A stretch of 15,686 nt of DNA from Desulfosarcina sp. GTDB lineage: Bacteria; Desulfobacterota; Desulfobacteria; Desulfobacterales; Desulfosarcinaceae. Location: contig JAGTUY010000344.1 in assembly GCA_018224455.1 (NCBI GenBank), positions 1 through 15,686 of the forward strand, written 5' to 3'. A program made the position numbers and the translations under genes. The notes beneath the pieces are model-generated. The model was given only the letters and a program-made list of their open reading frames with translations. It had not been told where the DNA came from and did not search any database. This document shows, piece by piece, positions 1 through 7,612 of this stretch (its first letter is position 1; each line of letters starts with the position of its first letter).

Positions 1-435
1 CGCTGGATCGGGTTTGACACGGCCTTCGTCACCGGAACAATAAACCACGTCGAAAAGATATCGGATCCCCCAGTCGCTCAGCCATTGATCGAGGCCCGGC
101 GGATGATTGGAAAGCACCGCCAGGCCATAGTCGCCGTGAAGCGACCGGATCAGTTTCAAGACATCCGGGTTGACCGATTCGTCCCCGAAATAGCGACGCT
201 GAAAGGCGTCGATCTGCCGTTGCCGGTTCAGGCCCAGCGACGGGCCGACGGCCGCCCAGAAGCCTCGCATGGTCAGTCGACCGACCAGGGCGTCCCGCCA
301 GGCCGGGCCGTCGAACATGATCCGGTTGATGCTGCCCCTGGCGAGCCCCAGATCCCGTTCGTATGCATGAAAGCAAGCCGTCGGACGCGGGGTCGAAATA
401 ACCAGACCGAAATCGAATAGTATCGCTTTGATCAT
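1..435 (-). CDS. HAD-like hydrolase, N-terminal part (runs off window edge)
   Basis: 145 codons are visible from ATG at 435 and the frame stays open to base 1, so the C-terminus is missing. Haloacid dehalogenase motifs are present in order: motif I near the start with the nucleophile Asp8 in ILFDFG, motif II as LSN (Ser109-Asn110), and motif III as GRVKPDP (Lys141). The acidic motif IV would lie outside the window. Motif I has Gly where many phosphatases have a second Asp (DFG instead of DxD). This variant is common in YihX/epoxide-hydrolase-like HAD members, so phosphatase activity is likely but not certain. Residues 15-90 would form the helical cap. The gene lies 69 bp downstream of the unknown gene at 505 on the same strand and probably belongs to the radical SAM operon. 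The substrate cannot be predicted. Confidence 0.82.
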   Translation of the reverse strand, partial: MIKAILFDFGLVISTPRPTACFHAYERDLGLARGSINRIMFDGPAWRDALVGRLTMRGFWAAVGPSLGLNRQRQIDAFQRRYFGDESVNPDVLKLIRSLHGDYGLAVLSNHPPGLDQWLSDWGIRYLFDVVYCSGDEGRVKPDPA

Positions 436-504
436 CGCGGCATGTTCCCTGTGTTCATGGCCGACCTGTCTGAGCCCCCGAAAAAGAGTTCAAGTCATAC
501 CGGT

Positions 505-1464
505 CTATTTTTTCCGGCCCAGGTAGTGCCGCACCATCTCACGGGCCGTTGTCGTCGACGCCCGACGAATGGGCGGGTAGAGGCGGCGGCAGTCCGTCAA
601 GGTGAGGCGGGCCGTCACGGCACCCACTTCCAATTCATCGCGGGTGTGCGGATAGGGTTCGCCGGCGTCGATCATCTCTTCCTTGGCGATCAGCTTGCTG
701 TAGATCAGTGCACGCGCCGCGAGAAGACCTTCCTCCTGAAATCGACGCTGCGGGTGAAAGCGGTAGTGCAGGGTCAGCAGGTCTCCGGGGCCATACAGGT
801 GACTGCGATAGCCCATGGATCGCACGGCATCGGCCATCAGAAAATGCACGCGCAAGGGGAAGTCGCTCGGCAGCCGCCGCCTGAGCGCGTGCCACAGGGG
901 AAAATGGATCAGTCCGGCTTCGATGTATGTGCGGCCGGGAGCGGTGATGACATCGACCATTGCCGCTGCCCGCATCCGGTCGCGCAATGCGAAACGCCGC
1001 GCATCGCTGAGGGCAAATCGCTTGACAGCCTCGACGGTGGCTTCGAAAGTACCACTGGTCGACACCGCGTAAAAGTCGATCAAGGCGGCTGTCGCCTCCC
1101 GTTCGGCCAGGTAGACCCGGTGCAGGGCCGTGCCCACCGGCAAATCCGATGGCCCCTCTCCGTCGGCGAACCGTTCGTGAATGGCCAGTAAATGGTCGAT
1201 AAAGGGCTCGATCTGGTAGAGCCGGGTCCCGGCCCGGTGGCGTTCGCGCAGGATATTGGCCATGCGGCGGCTGAATTCAGGATACTCCAATTCCTGGGTC
1301 TCGAGGTAGGTCTCGATGGACATCTGCCCGTCGAGCATGGACAGGAATTGGGGGTCGCGTGGTTCTTCGAGAATGACCGCATCGTGGCGGGCCATCAGCC
1401 GCTGCGCCGCTGGAATCGTTTCCGGGCGATGGTTGGCTAGCACGAGGGTGGCTCGAGCGTTCAT
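505..1464 (-). CDS. Uncharacterised protein, possibly TraB/TIKI/EreA-like fold
   Basis: I do not recognise this family with certainty. The frame is open from 1587, which overlaps the upstream radical SAM gene by 11 bp. Met42 (1464) is preferred because the first 41 residues are Pro/Arg-rich and low in structure, while the conserved-looking core starts right after it (ATLVLANHRPE); no start has a convincing Shine-Dalgarno site. From 1464 the protein is 319 aa. Visible elements are an early strand followed by NHRPE, a second strand ending in VILEEP, a helical middle, a YIEAGLIHFPLW segment with His, and a basic C-terminus ending GRKK. The pairing of an N-terminal His/Glu motif with a Glu-Glu strand end and a later His is reminiscent of the TIKI/TraB/EreA metal-dependent superfamily, but this is a fold guess. 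There is no signal peptide or membrane segment. Its position between a DNA-repair-type radical SAM gene and a HAD gene suggests a shared pathway. Confidence 0.7.
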   Translation of the reverse strand: MNARATLVLANHRPETIPAAQRLMARHDAVILEEPRDPQFLSMLDGQMSIETYLETQELEYPEFSRRMANILRERHRAGTRLYQIEPFIDHLLAIHERFADGEGPSDLPVGTALHRVYLAEREATAALIDFYAVSTSGTFEATVEAVKRFALSDARRFALRDRMRAAAMVDVITAPGRTYIEAGLIHFPLWHALRRRLPSDFPLRVHFLMADAVRSMGYRSHLYGPGDLLTLHYRFHPQRRFQEEGLLAARALIYSKLIAKEEMIDAGEPYPHTRDELEVGAVTARLTLTDCRRLYPPIRRASTTTAREMVRHYLGRKK

Positions 1465-1576
1465 GAGCGCTATCCGTTTCGGTTGGGTCGGTGGTCGACG
1501 CTCCCCATTTTCCGGAGGATATTCGCGGTTACCGGGTGTGACCATGGCTAGGCGCCGGATGTGGGCCGGGTTGGTT

Positions 1577-3592
1577 TTATCGGCCATGCGTCTGGTGCGA
1601 CCCCGGAGATTGCTTTTCCGTCGGATACCGCCAATACCGCCGCGGCAGTTTGCTCAGGTGCAACCTGGGGTTGTTGCGCGCCTGCACGTTGACGGCCGCG
1701 TAATAGTTCTGCCACAAGGTTTGGCAAAGCTGTTCATGGTCGTTTAGACAGGCAACCGCCAAGGCGGCGACATCCATCTGCATCGCCTGCGTGTGGCGAC
1801 CGTCATAGGCGAGCCCGTAGTTTCTTCGCGTATCGTAAATAATCCAGCACTGGTCGGCGAAACGCGATTCGAAATGTCGACGAACCAGCGGCAAGACGTC
1901 GTAGCGGGGCGCCACCAGGGCCAGGTAGCCATCCTCGCGGGTCTGTTCAAACCGAACCAAGCCTTTCATGCGATGCGCCTCGAGGCGCACCTGACGACTG
2001 AGTTTATCGATTTGGATGAAGGTCGACAGATGCGTCTTACCGGTGCGGCCGCGGCCGGCGGCGATGGCATCTGCAACCAGCTGGAAAATCATGGTTTCAA
2101 CCCCGGCGTGGCCCGACAGGAAAGCGTCGAGCAACTTGCGGCGACGCTTGGCGCCCAGATGTTTCTTCAGCCCCTTCCACACCCGATCAGCGGTGACCGG
2201 ATCGGTGTTGATGGTCACCGCTTGCTCAAACAGCCCCCTCTGGCCGATGCCGGCGGGTTCAATGGCATCCGGTGGGGCCGGGTCTGTGTAGGCCTTAAAA
2301 ATAGCGCTGAGCAACCCCTCGAAGCTGCCGTCAGTTTCAAATACCCGGCGGCCTGCGCTGTTTGAGGACGCCTCGGGAACCTCTGGAGGTGATGCCATGG
2401 CTGCGGCTTGCGCCGGGATGCCTGTCCCGGCGACCGGCCATTGTCGTGCCGGTGAACCCTCGCAGTGGATGTACGGCCGGGCCCTGGTAACGATTGCGCC
2501 CAGCTGCCGCAGATGCTCCAGTCGAAGGCGTCCTTTTTGTCGCAGGTGGACAATACGATTGGCCGACTTCAGTCCGATGCCCGGCACCCTGAGAATCATT
2601 TCACGGTCGGCGGTGTTGATGTCGACCGGAAACCGTTCCGGATGCCTCAGGGCGAAGGCCTGTTTGGGGTCGATCGTCAGATCGAGCCAGGGGGAGGCGC
2701 TGTCGATCACCTCGTCGATGGAAAAGCCGTACAGCCGCATCAGCCAATCGGCCTGGTAGAGTCGGTTCTCGCGCCGCAGCGGCGGTTCAAGCAAATCCGG
2801 CAATGGTTTGCGTGACCCGCCCACCGGCACATAAGCCGAGTAATAGACCCGCTTGAGGGTTTGCTCCCGGTAGAGCCCGTCAGCCAGGTTCAGTATCTCA
2901 TAGTCGGACTCCGGACTGGCGCCGACGATCAGCTGAGTGCTCTGTCCGGCGGGCGCAAAGGCAGGTACATGCCGCAGGCGTTTGCGGTCCGCCCGTGTCT
3001 CGGCGATGGTTTCACGAATCACCCCCATGGGGGTCAGCACGGAGGCGTAGGTTTTATCCTGTGCCAGGCGCATCAAGCTGGCTTCGGAGGGCAGTTCGAT
3101 ATTGACGCTCAGCCGGTCGGCATGCTGCCCGGCCTGTTGAATCAATCGCCGGCTGGCGAATGGGACGCACTTTAAATGGATGTATCCGTTGAACCCCTGA
3201 CCACGAAGCATCTGCACGGTTCGAACCAGCCGCTCCATGGTGTCGTCGGGGCTGCGTATGATCCCCGAACTCAAAAAAAGGCCCTCGATGTAATTGCGCC
3301 GGTAGAAGTCGATGGTCAAAGAGACGATCTCGCGCGTCGTGAAAGCCGCCCGGGGGAGATCGTTGCTGCACCTGTTGACGCAATAGGCGCAGTCATAGAT
3401 GCACAGGTTGGTAAGAAGGATCTTCAGCAGCGACACACAGCGGCCGTCTTCGGTGTAGGTATGGCAGATGCCCGAGGGGGCGCTGTTGCCCAGCCGCCGA
3501 CCGCTGTTTTTCCGACGGCTGCCGCTGGAAGCGCAGGAGACATCGTATTTGGCCGCATCGGCTAGTATGGTCAGCTTGTTTTCAATGTCCAC
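1577..3592 (-). CDS. Radical SAM putative DNA modification/repair protein fused to DUF4130
   Basis: This 671-aa protein starts at GTG (3592), with AGGGA six bases upstream. The radical SAM cluster is Cys64-x3-Cys68-x2-Cys71 in TNLCIYDCAYCVNRC, matching the family described as putative DNA modification/repair radical SAM protein (TIGR03916, rSAM_link_UDG). Around residues 323-370 is a helix-hairpin-helix segment (VDINTADREM, then VPGIGLKSANRI), a common non-specific DNA-binding element. After a Pro/Ala-rich linker (about 375-415) comes a DUF4130 domain (about 416-660; TIGR03915-type, probable DNA metabolism protein). It begins FETDGSFEGLL, has HRMKGLVRF near 540-548, and ends RRYWRYPTEK. In most genomes I know of, these are two neighbouring genes or DUF4130 is fused to a UdgX-type uracil-DNA glycosylase; here both are one chain and no glycosylase is seen. 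It is probably the first gene of a minus-strand operon. The reaction is unknown; a role in processing DNA lesions is an inference. Confidence 0.9.
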   Translation of the reverse strand: MDIENKLTILADAAKYDVSCASSGSRRKNSGRRLGNSAPSGICHTYTEDGRCVSLLKILLTNLCIYDCAYCVNRCSNDLPRAAFTTREIVSLTIDFYRRNYIEGLFLSSGIIRSPDDTMERLVRTVQMLRGQGFNGYIHLKCVPFASRRLIQQAGQHADRLSVNIELPSEASLMRLAQDKTYASVLTPMGVIRETIAETRADRKRLRHVPAFAPAGQSTQLIVGASPESDYEILNLADGLYREQTLKRVYYSAYVPVGGSRKPLPDLLEPPLRRENRLYQADWLMRLYGFSIDEVIDSASPWLDLTIDPKQAFALRHPERFPVDINTADREMILRVPGIGLKSANRIVHLRQKGRLRLEHLRQLGAIVTRARPYIHCEGSPARQWPVAGTGIPAQAAAMASPPEVPEASSNSAGRRVFETDGSFEGLLSAIFKAYTDPAPPDAIEPAGIGQRGLFEQAVTINTDPVTADRVWKGLKKHLGAKRRRKLLDAFLSGHAGVETMIFQLVADAIAAGRGRTGKTHLSTFIQIDKLSRQVRLEAHRMKGLVRFEQTREDGYLALVAPRYDVLPLVRRHFESRFADQCWIIYDTRRNYGLAYDGRHTQAMQMDVAALAVACLNDHEQLCQTLWQNYYAAVNVQARNNPRLHLSKLPRRYWRYPTEKQSPGSHQTHGR

Positions 3593-3631
3593 GAAAGATC
3601 CCTGTTGCCGTCATAGGATGGTGACCGCCTC

Positions 3632-3659
3632 TTGAAAATAAGTGAATACTTCGTATAGT
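3632..3659 (+). promoter_or_regulatory. Candidate sigma70 promoter of the TPR-like gene, with an overlapping inverted repeat
   Basis: TTGAAA (3632-3637) and TATAGT (3654-3659) are separated by 16 bp, giving a start near 3666 and a leader of about 48 nt before the ATG at 3714. An inverted repeat AATACT-N6-AGTATT (3645-3662) covers the -10 box. It could be an operator affecting this gene and possibly the divergent radical SAM gene, for which I see no clear promoter. The call comes from sequence pattern only. Confidence 0.5.
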
Positions 3660-3713
3660 ATTGGTCCCCAGTGATTGATGGCTGCTGTCAACTTAACCGG
3701 AAGGGAGGTCGAT

Positions 3714-4235
3714 ATGGTCGAACTGAGAACCCTCAAACCCGAAGCGGTTGCATCCGCGCTCGATATGGCCAAACGCTATCGCATGCTCAATGAACCGGAC
3801 GGGGCCGAAAGCATCTGCCTGGACATCCTGGCCGTCGCCCCCGACAATCAGGATGCCTTGATCGTCCTTTTGTTGGCATTGACCGACAAGTTTTCCGAGA
3901 GCGGACTCAACCCCTCCTTTGAACAAGCCCGGGAGATCGTGGCCCGGCTGGACAGCGCCTACTGCAAATCCTACTATACCGGAATTGTATTCGAGCGGCG
4001 GGCCAAATTTCATTTCAATCAGGGCGGCCCGGGTTCGGGCGCCGTGGCTTATGATTGGTTCGTCAAAGCCATGAACGCCTATGGTGAAGCGCTGGCCGGC
4101 TGCGACCCGGACAACCAGGATGCCGTCTTGCGCTGGAACGCCTGTGCCCGCTTCATCAACAGCCATCCGGAGGCCAAAGGGGATGATGCCGATCATCCCG
4201 AAATGCTGCTCGACTCTTTCGATACGCCTCACTGA
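3714..4235 (+). CDS. Small TPR-like protein of unknown function
   Basis: The start at 3714 is chosen because GGGAGG sits just upstream (3703-3708, spacer 5); a longer open frame reaches back to 3675 but lacks such a site. The product is 173 aa, acidic and helical, without signal peptide or membrane segment. Two stretches have the helix-turn-helix spacing of tetratricopeptide repeats: residues about 10-45 (ALDMAKRYRMLNEPDGAESI, with APDNQDAL after) and about 115-150 (WFVKAMNAYGEALAGCDPDN, then QDAVLRWNACARF). The PDNQDA tripeptide region recurs in both, supporting a repeat origin. TPR proteins act as scaffolds, so no reaction is implied. It is convergent with sdhB, with only 10 bp between stop codons, and divergent from the radical SAM gene. 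There is no evidence that it works with either neighbour. Confidence 0.8.
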   Translation: MVELRTLKPEAVASALDMAKRYRMLNEPDGAESICLDILAVAPDNQDALIVLLLALTDKFSESGLNPSFEQAREIVARLDSAYCKSYYTGIVFERRAKFHFNQGGPGSGAVAYDWFVKAMNAYGEALAGCDPDNQDAVLRWNACARFINSHPEAKGDDADHPEMLLDSFDTPH

Positions 4236-4245
4236 GACGCCGCAG

Positions 4246-4971
4246 TCAGTTGTCGCCCTTCTTTTGCTTGTGTTTTTCGATCAGGCGTTTGGTCTGATTG
4301 ATCCGCTTGGTAATCAGAATGGAACGCGGGCAGGATTGCGTGCACTTGAAATGGTTCTGGCAGGGCCACACGCCATCGACTTGATCCAGCACGGCCAAAC
4401 GCTCACCGAATCCGCGATCACGCGTGTCGGCGATAAAGCGGTAAGCCTGGGCGATGGCCGCCGGTCCGAGAAAATCGCTGTTGTCCTGCAAAACCGGACA
4501 GGCCGAGTAGCACGACGCGCACAGGATGCAGTTGGTGGTGTCGTCGAACTGCATACGTTCGTCCTGTGACTGTATGCGCTCTTTTTCCGCCACCGATTCG
4601 TCGTTGATCAGAAACGGCTTGACCGAACGGTACTTCTTGAAAAACTCGGCCTGGTTGACGATCAGATCGCGCTGAACCGGCATGTACCTGAGGGGCTCCA
4701 GCGTGACGGTGTCGCCGTCTTTTTGGGCCACCTCTTTGATCAGGGTCTTGCAGGCCAGGCCATCCTTGCCGTTAATGCGCATGGCATCCGACCCGCAGAC
4801 GCCGTGGGCGCAGCTCTTGCGAAACCCCAAACTGCCGTCCTGAAAGCGTTTGACCTGCATCAAGGCGTCCAGCAGACGCTGGTTGGGACCCACCTCCACC
4901 TCGTATTCCTTAAAGTGGGGGGCGTCGTCGACGTCGGGATTGTAACGCTGGATGTTGAGGATAATGTTCAT
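4246..4971 (-). CDS. sdhB: Succinate dehydrogenase/fumarate reductase iron-sulfur subunit
   Basis: 241 aa, ATG start with AAGGAGG at optimal distance. SdhB carries electrons between the flavoprotein and quinone through three clusters. All ligand sets are visible: [2Fe-2S] as CAHGVCGSD followed by the last Cys in GLAC; [4Fe-4S] as CILCASCYSACP; and [3Fe-4S] as CQNHFKCTQSCPR. The third ligand of the first cluster is Asp rather than Cys (CGSD), as in E. coli SdhB, so it is a known variant and not a defect. The stop lies 10 bp from the convergent TPR-like gene. It is the second gene of an sdhA-sdhB pair with a 16-bp gap and is therefore co-transcribed. No anchor subunit gene follows or precedes the pair in this window. 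The direction of catalysis (succinate oxidation or fumarate reduction) cannot be read from this sequence. Confidence 0.96.
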   Translation of the reverse strand: MNIILNIQRYNPDVDDAPHFKEYEVEVGPNQRLLDALMQVKRFQDGSLGFRKSCAHGVCGSDAMRINGKDGLACKTLIKEVAQKDGDTVTLEPLRYMPVQRDLIVNQAEFFKKYRSVKPFLINDESVAEKERIQSQDERMQFDDTTNCILCASCYSACPVLQDNSDFLGPAAIAQAYRFIADTRDRGFGERLAVLDQVDGVWPCQNHFKCTQSCPRSILITKRINQTKRLIEKHKQKKGDN

Positions 4972-4987
4972 GATCGCCTCCTTGGGA

Positions 4988-6724
4988 TCAATACGTGCGC
5001 GGTTTGGGTTCCCAAATGCTTGTGTCTACCGCTTTGTAGTCAAGCCTGACCGTGTCCCCTTCCAGATAGGCCAGGGAGTGCTTGAGCCAGTTGTCGTCGT
5101 CTCTTGCCGGAAAGTCCTCCCGGCTGTGGGCCCCGCGGCTTTCACGGCGATCGAGTGCCGCTGCCGCCGTCAGCAGCGACAGATCCAGCAGGTTGCCCAG
5201 CTCGATGATCTCGAGAAGGTCGGTGTTGAACGGCTTGGCGGTGTCCTGGACGCGCACGGACCGGTAGCGCTGCCGCAGGGCCTGAATGTCGTCCACGGCC
5301 GCCTGCATCTCTTTTTGATTGCGATAGATCCCCACCTTTTCCATCATGGTGGTCTGCATCTCATCCGTGATGTGCCCGCCGTGGGGTCCGGATGAGCCGT
5401 CGGTCAGGCGATCGATGAAGGCCCGCGCCTCGTCGGCGGCGGTGGCATTCGGCTGGGGCATGTCGGCCTGCTTCACGTAATCGCCGATGTGCTGACCGGC
5501 CCGCCGGCCGAACACCACCAGGTCGAGCAGGCTGTTGGTCCCCAGTCGGTTGGCCCCGTGCACGGAAACGCATGCACATTCACCGGCCGCGTAAAGTCCG
5601 CGGACAATGGTTCCGGTACCGTCCATGATCACCCGCCCATGCACATCCGTGGGGATGCCCCCCATGGCATAATGTGCCGTGGGCAGCACCGGTATGGGGG
5701 TTTCGGCCGGATCGATACCCAGATAGGTCTTACAGAAACCGGTGATGTCGGGCAGTTTACTGGACAGGACCGCCTTGCCCAGGTGCGTGGCGTCCAGATG
5801 GACGTAGTCGTCGATCTTGCGATCCCCGCGGATCCCCTGGCCGGCGCGGATCTCGGTCAGTATGGACCGGGCGACGATGTCCCGGGGGGCCAGATCCAGC
5901 AGTGTCGGCGAGTAGCGCTGCATGAAGCGCTCCCCCTCCCGGTTGCGCAGGATGCCGCCTTCCCCGCGCACCGCCTCGGAAATCAGGATGCCCAGCCCCA
6001 TAATGCCGGTGGGGTGAAACTGGTAGAATTCCATGTCTTCTAAGGGAATCCCGCGCCGGGCGCAAACCGCCGGGCCGTCACCCGTGTTGGCGTAGGCGTT
6101 GGAGGTGATCTTGAAAATGCGCCCGAACCCGCCGGTGGCAAACAGGACAGCCTTGGCGGCGAAGACATGCAGCTCGCCGGTGGCCAGTTCCACGGCCACG
6201 ACGCCCTGGGTGGTGGTCCCGTCCAGCAGCAGATCCACGACCTGAAACTCGTCGAAGAAAGCGACTTCGTTTTTGATGCACTGCTGATAGAGGGTCTGCA
6301 GGATCATGTGACCCGTACGATCGGCCGCATAGCAGGCCCGACGCACGGGGCCTTCGCCAAAATTGCGCGTGTGCCCACCGAAGCGACGCTGGTCGATGCG
6401 TCCCTCGGGCGTACGGTTGAATGGCAGACCGCGGTTTTCCAGATCGTAGACGGCCTGGACAGCCTCTTCGGTAAGTATGTTGGCCGCCTGCTGATCAACG
6501 AGGTAGTCACCCCCCTTGACCGTGTCGAAGGCGTGCCATTCGGGTTTGTCCTCCTCCACATTGCCCAATGCGGCGCTGATGCCGCCCTGGGCGGCGCCGG
6601 TATGGCTGCGGATGGGATACAGTTTGGAGAGAACCGCTGTTTTGGATTGCTGACTGGCCTCCAGTGCGGCGTAAAGCCCGGCACCGCCGGAGCCGACGAT
6701 CACCGTGTCAAATTGATGGACCAC
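4988..6724 (-). CDS. sdhA: Succinate dehydrogenase/fumarate reductase flavoprotein subunit
   Basis: The frame opens at GTG 6730, but the Shine-Dalgarno sequence AAGGAGG (6736-6730) overlaps that codon. GTG at 6724 with a 5-nt spacer is the likely start (578 aa). The N-terminal Rossmann motif GSGGAG binds the FAD ADP moiety. RSHTGAAQGG contains the His that carries covalent FAD. The substrate-site elements FHPTG, a downstream RGEGG segment, LPTAHYAMGG and GANRLGTNS are all intact. The C-terminal domain (from about 440) is full length, ending in the usual WEPKPRTY-type tail. It acts as the catalytic subunit with SdhB at the inner face of the membrane in the usual complex. Upstream there is no sdhC or sdhD gene, only about 550 bp of non-coding DNA. 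The anchor must therefore be encoded elsewhere, or the enzyme is used in another arrangement. Confidence 0.96.
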   Translation of the reverse strand: MVHQFDTVIVGSGGAGLYAALEASQQSKTAVLSKLYPIRSHTGAAQGGISAALGNVEEDKPEWHAFDTVKGGDYLVDQQAANILTEEAVQAVYDLENRGLPFNRTPEGRIDQRRFGGHTRNFGEGPVRRACYAADRTGHMILQTLYQQCIKNEVAFFDEFQVVDLLLDGTTTQGVVAVELATGELHVFAAKAVLFATGGFGRIFKITSNAYANTGDGPAVCARRGIPLEDMEFYQFHPTGIMGLGILISEAVRGEGGILRNREGERFMQRYSPTLLDLAPRDIVARSILTEIRAGQGIRGDRKIDDYVHLDATHLGKAVLSSKLPDITGFCKTYLGIDPAETPIPVLPTAHYAMGGIPTDVHGRVIMDGTGTIVRGLYAAGECACVSVHGANRLGTNSLLDLVVFGRRAGQHIGDYVKQADMPQPNATAADEARAFIDRLTDGSSGPHGGHITDEMQTTMMEKVGIYRNQKEMQAAVDDIQALRQRYRSVRVQDTAKPFNTDLLEIIELGNLLDLSLLTAAAALDRRESRGAHSREDFPARDDDNWLKHSLAYLEGDTVRLDYKAVDTSIWEPKPRTY

Positions 6725-6738
6725 GAACACCTCCTTTT

Positions 6739-6801
6739 GGTTGATCTCGGTTTCAACCCGAATGCCGCGAACCTGAATCTGAAGGGGGGCACCCGATTCA
6801 G
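6739..6801 (-). promoter_or_regulatory. sdhAB leader with two hairpins
   Basis: Directly upstream of the sdhA Shine-Dalgarno site is a perfect 6-bp inverted repeat, GGTTGA/TCAACC (6739-6744 and 6753-6758, loop 8). A second repeat, CTGAATC/GATTCAG (6773-6779 and 6795-6801), encloses a GGG/CCC pair. They would fold in the 5' leader of the sdhAB mRNA. I found no convincing -10/-35 pair further upstream and recognise no known riboswitch. The functional role is open. Confidence 0.3.
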
Positions 6802-6840
6802 TTTATTTAAGGCAGTGTCCAGCAGATGCACCCCTTAGCG

Positions 6841-7262
6841 GTTCTATGAGGAAAACCGGCGACTCAGGCACTTTACCCGGGAATTTGGAAGCCATCCGGC
6901 AACGCTTAACCGCTCAACCGCACATGGTCCGGCTGACCGCTCACGTTGAACAAGCAAGGAGAAGATAGTCAAGGAAGCGGTCAAACGTTCATCGTTTCAC
7001 AGACCGGGTCGCCGACGAAAGGGAACGCCAGGTCCCCGACCGACATTGGCATTAAAGCAATTTCAGTCGACTCCGACAAGCTTTTTTTGGACAATGAAAG
7101 GCACATCTTTACTGAATGAAGCACCTCAGACAGCCTCGACAGGGTCGATCGGCTGGCGGTGCTTGACCTTCGCGACAGAATGATTAGCATGGCTCTACGG
7201 TTCGTCAACATCCGGGTGTCGGGTTGATGGCGGGAAGGTTGGACTGATAAAACAAGGGTAAT
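6841..7262. other. Non-coding stretch with a long imperfect hairpin (7119-7164)
   Basis: No frame in this stretch has codon structure or a start site resembling a gene on either strand, and no trace of sdhC/sdhD can be read. The one clear element is a nested hairpin. Outer arms AAGCACC (7119-7125) and GGTGCTT (7158-7164) enclose AGCC/GGCT (7132-7135, 7151-7154) and TCGAC/GTCGA (7136-7140, 7144-7148) with an AGG loop and a 2-nt bulge. No T-run follows, so it is not an ordinary terminator. It may be a structured leader of the gene at 7277 or a small RNA. Confidence 0.4.
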
Positions 7263-7276
7263 AAGGAGGCCAGCTG

Positions 7277-7591
7277 ATGAATATGATAAACGAACGATTT
7301 CGAAAAGATACTCTTGAAGCATGGGGAACTTACATGGACGCGTTAGAAACCTCAATCAACGATCTTGAAAAGGACATCGAGGAAGCGGCAGACATGAGCC
7401 AGCGCTGCACTGGCGAATGGTGTACCGCCACCGAGCACGTCATCGATGAAATCAACGATGCCCTGTTTAACATCAGTGAGCCACGGTGGGCCCCGCAAGA
7501 AAACTCTCGTCGCATTAAGTCGCTTAAGCGGCGTGTCCGGGAGCTTTATGCCAATTACAAATCGGCAATCCCTAAACCGGCAGCTACCTGA
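7277..7591 (+). CDS. Small helical protein of unknown function with a Cys-x4-Cys pair
   Basis: 104 aa with an excellent ribosome binding site (AAGGAGG at 7263-7269, spacer 7), so it is very probably translated. I do not recognise a family. Residues 1-40 are charged and heptad-like (EAWGTYMDALETSINDLEKD), suggesting a coiled coil. CTGEWC (Cys44, Cys49) follows, then an amphipathic helix and a basic stretch (SRRIKSLKRRVRELY, about 77-91). There is no signal peptide or membrane segment, and the protein is presumably cytoplasmic. The Cys pair could bind metal or form a disulfide, but two Cys alone do not make a zinc site unless the protein oligomerises. It stands alone after a long non-coding stretch and 38 bp before the SRPBCC gene on the same strand, so co-transcription is possible. 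Confidence 0.75.
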   Translation: MNMINERFRKDTLEAWGTYMDALETSINDLEKDIEEAADMSQRCTGEWCTATEHVIDEINDALFNISEPRWAPQENSRRIKSLKRRVRELYANYKSAIPKPAAT

Positions 7592-7612
7592 GGTTTCGCT
7601 GACCACCGCAAG

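Noticed and set aside
442..1191. Plus-strand frame of 249 codons opposite the unknown gene
   Set aside because: The minus-strand frame is longer, fits the operon and has structured strands and helices; the plus frame has no ribosome binding site or domain-like order.
4800..4860. Missing third Cys in the [2Fe-2S] motif of SdhB
   Set aside because: Asp at this position is a known natural ligand variant in E. coli SdhB, so it is not a defect.
6167..6838. Long plus-strand open frame opposite sdhA
   Set aside because: It lies almost entirely antisense to the well-conserved sdhA; codon bias of a GC-rich gene produces such shadows.
6981..7355. Minus-strand frame of 124 codons upstream of sdhA, considered as a lost sdhC
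   Set aside because: It is Ser/Arg/Leu-rich without the three transmembrane helices or heme His pattern of SdhC, and it overlaps the start of the better supported small gene.
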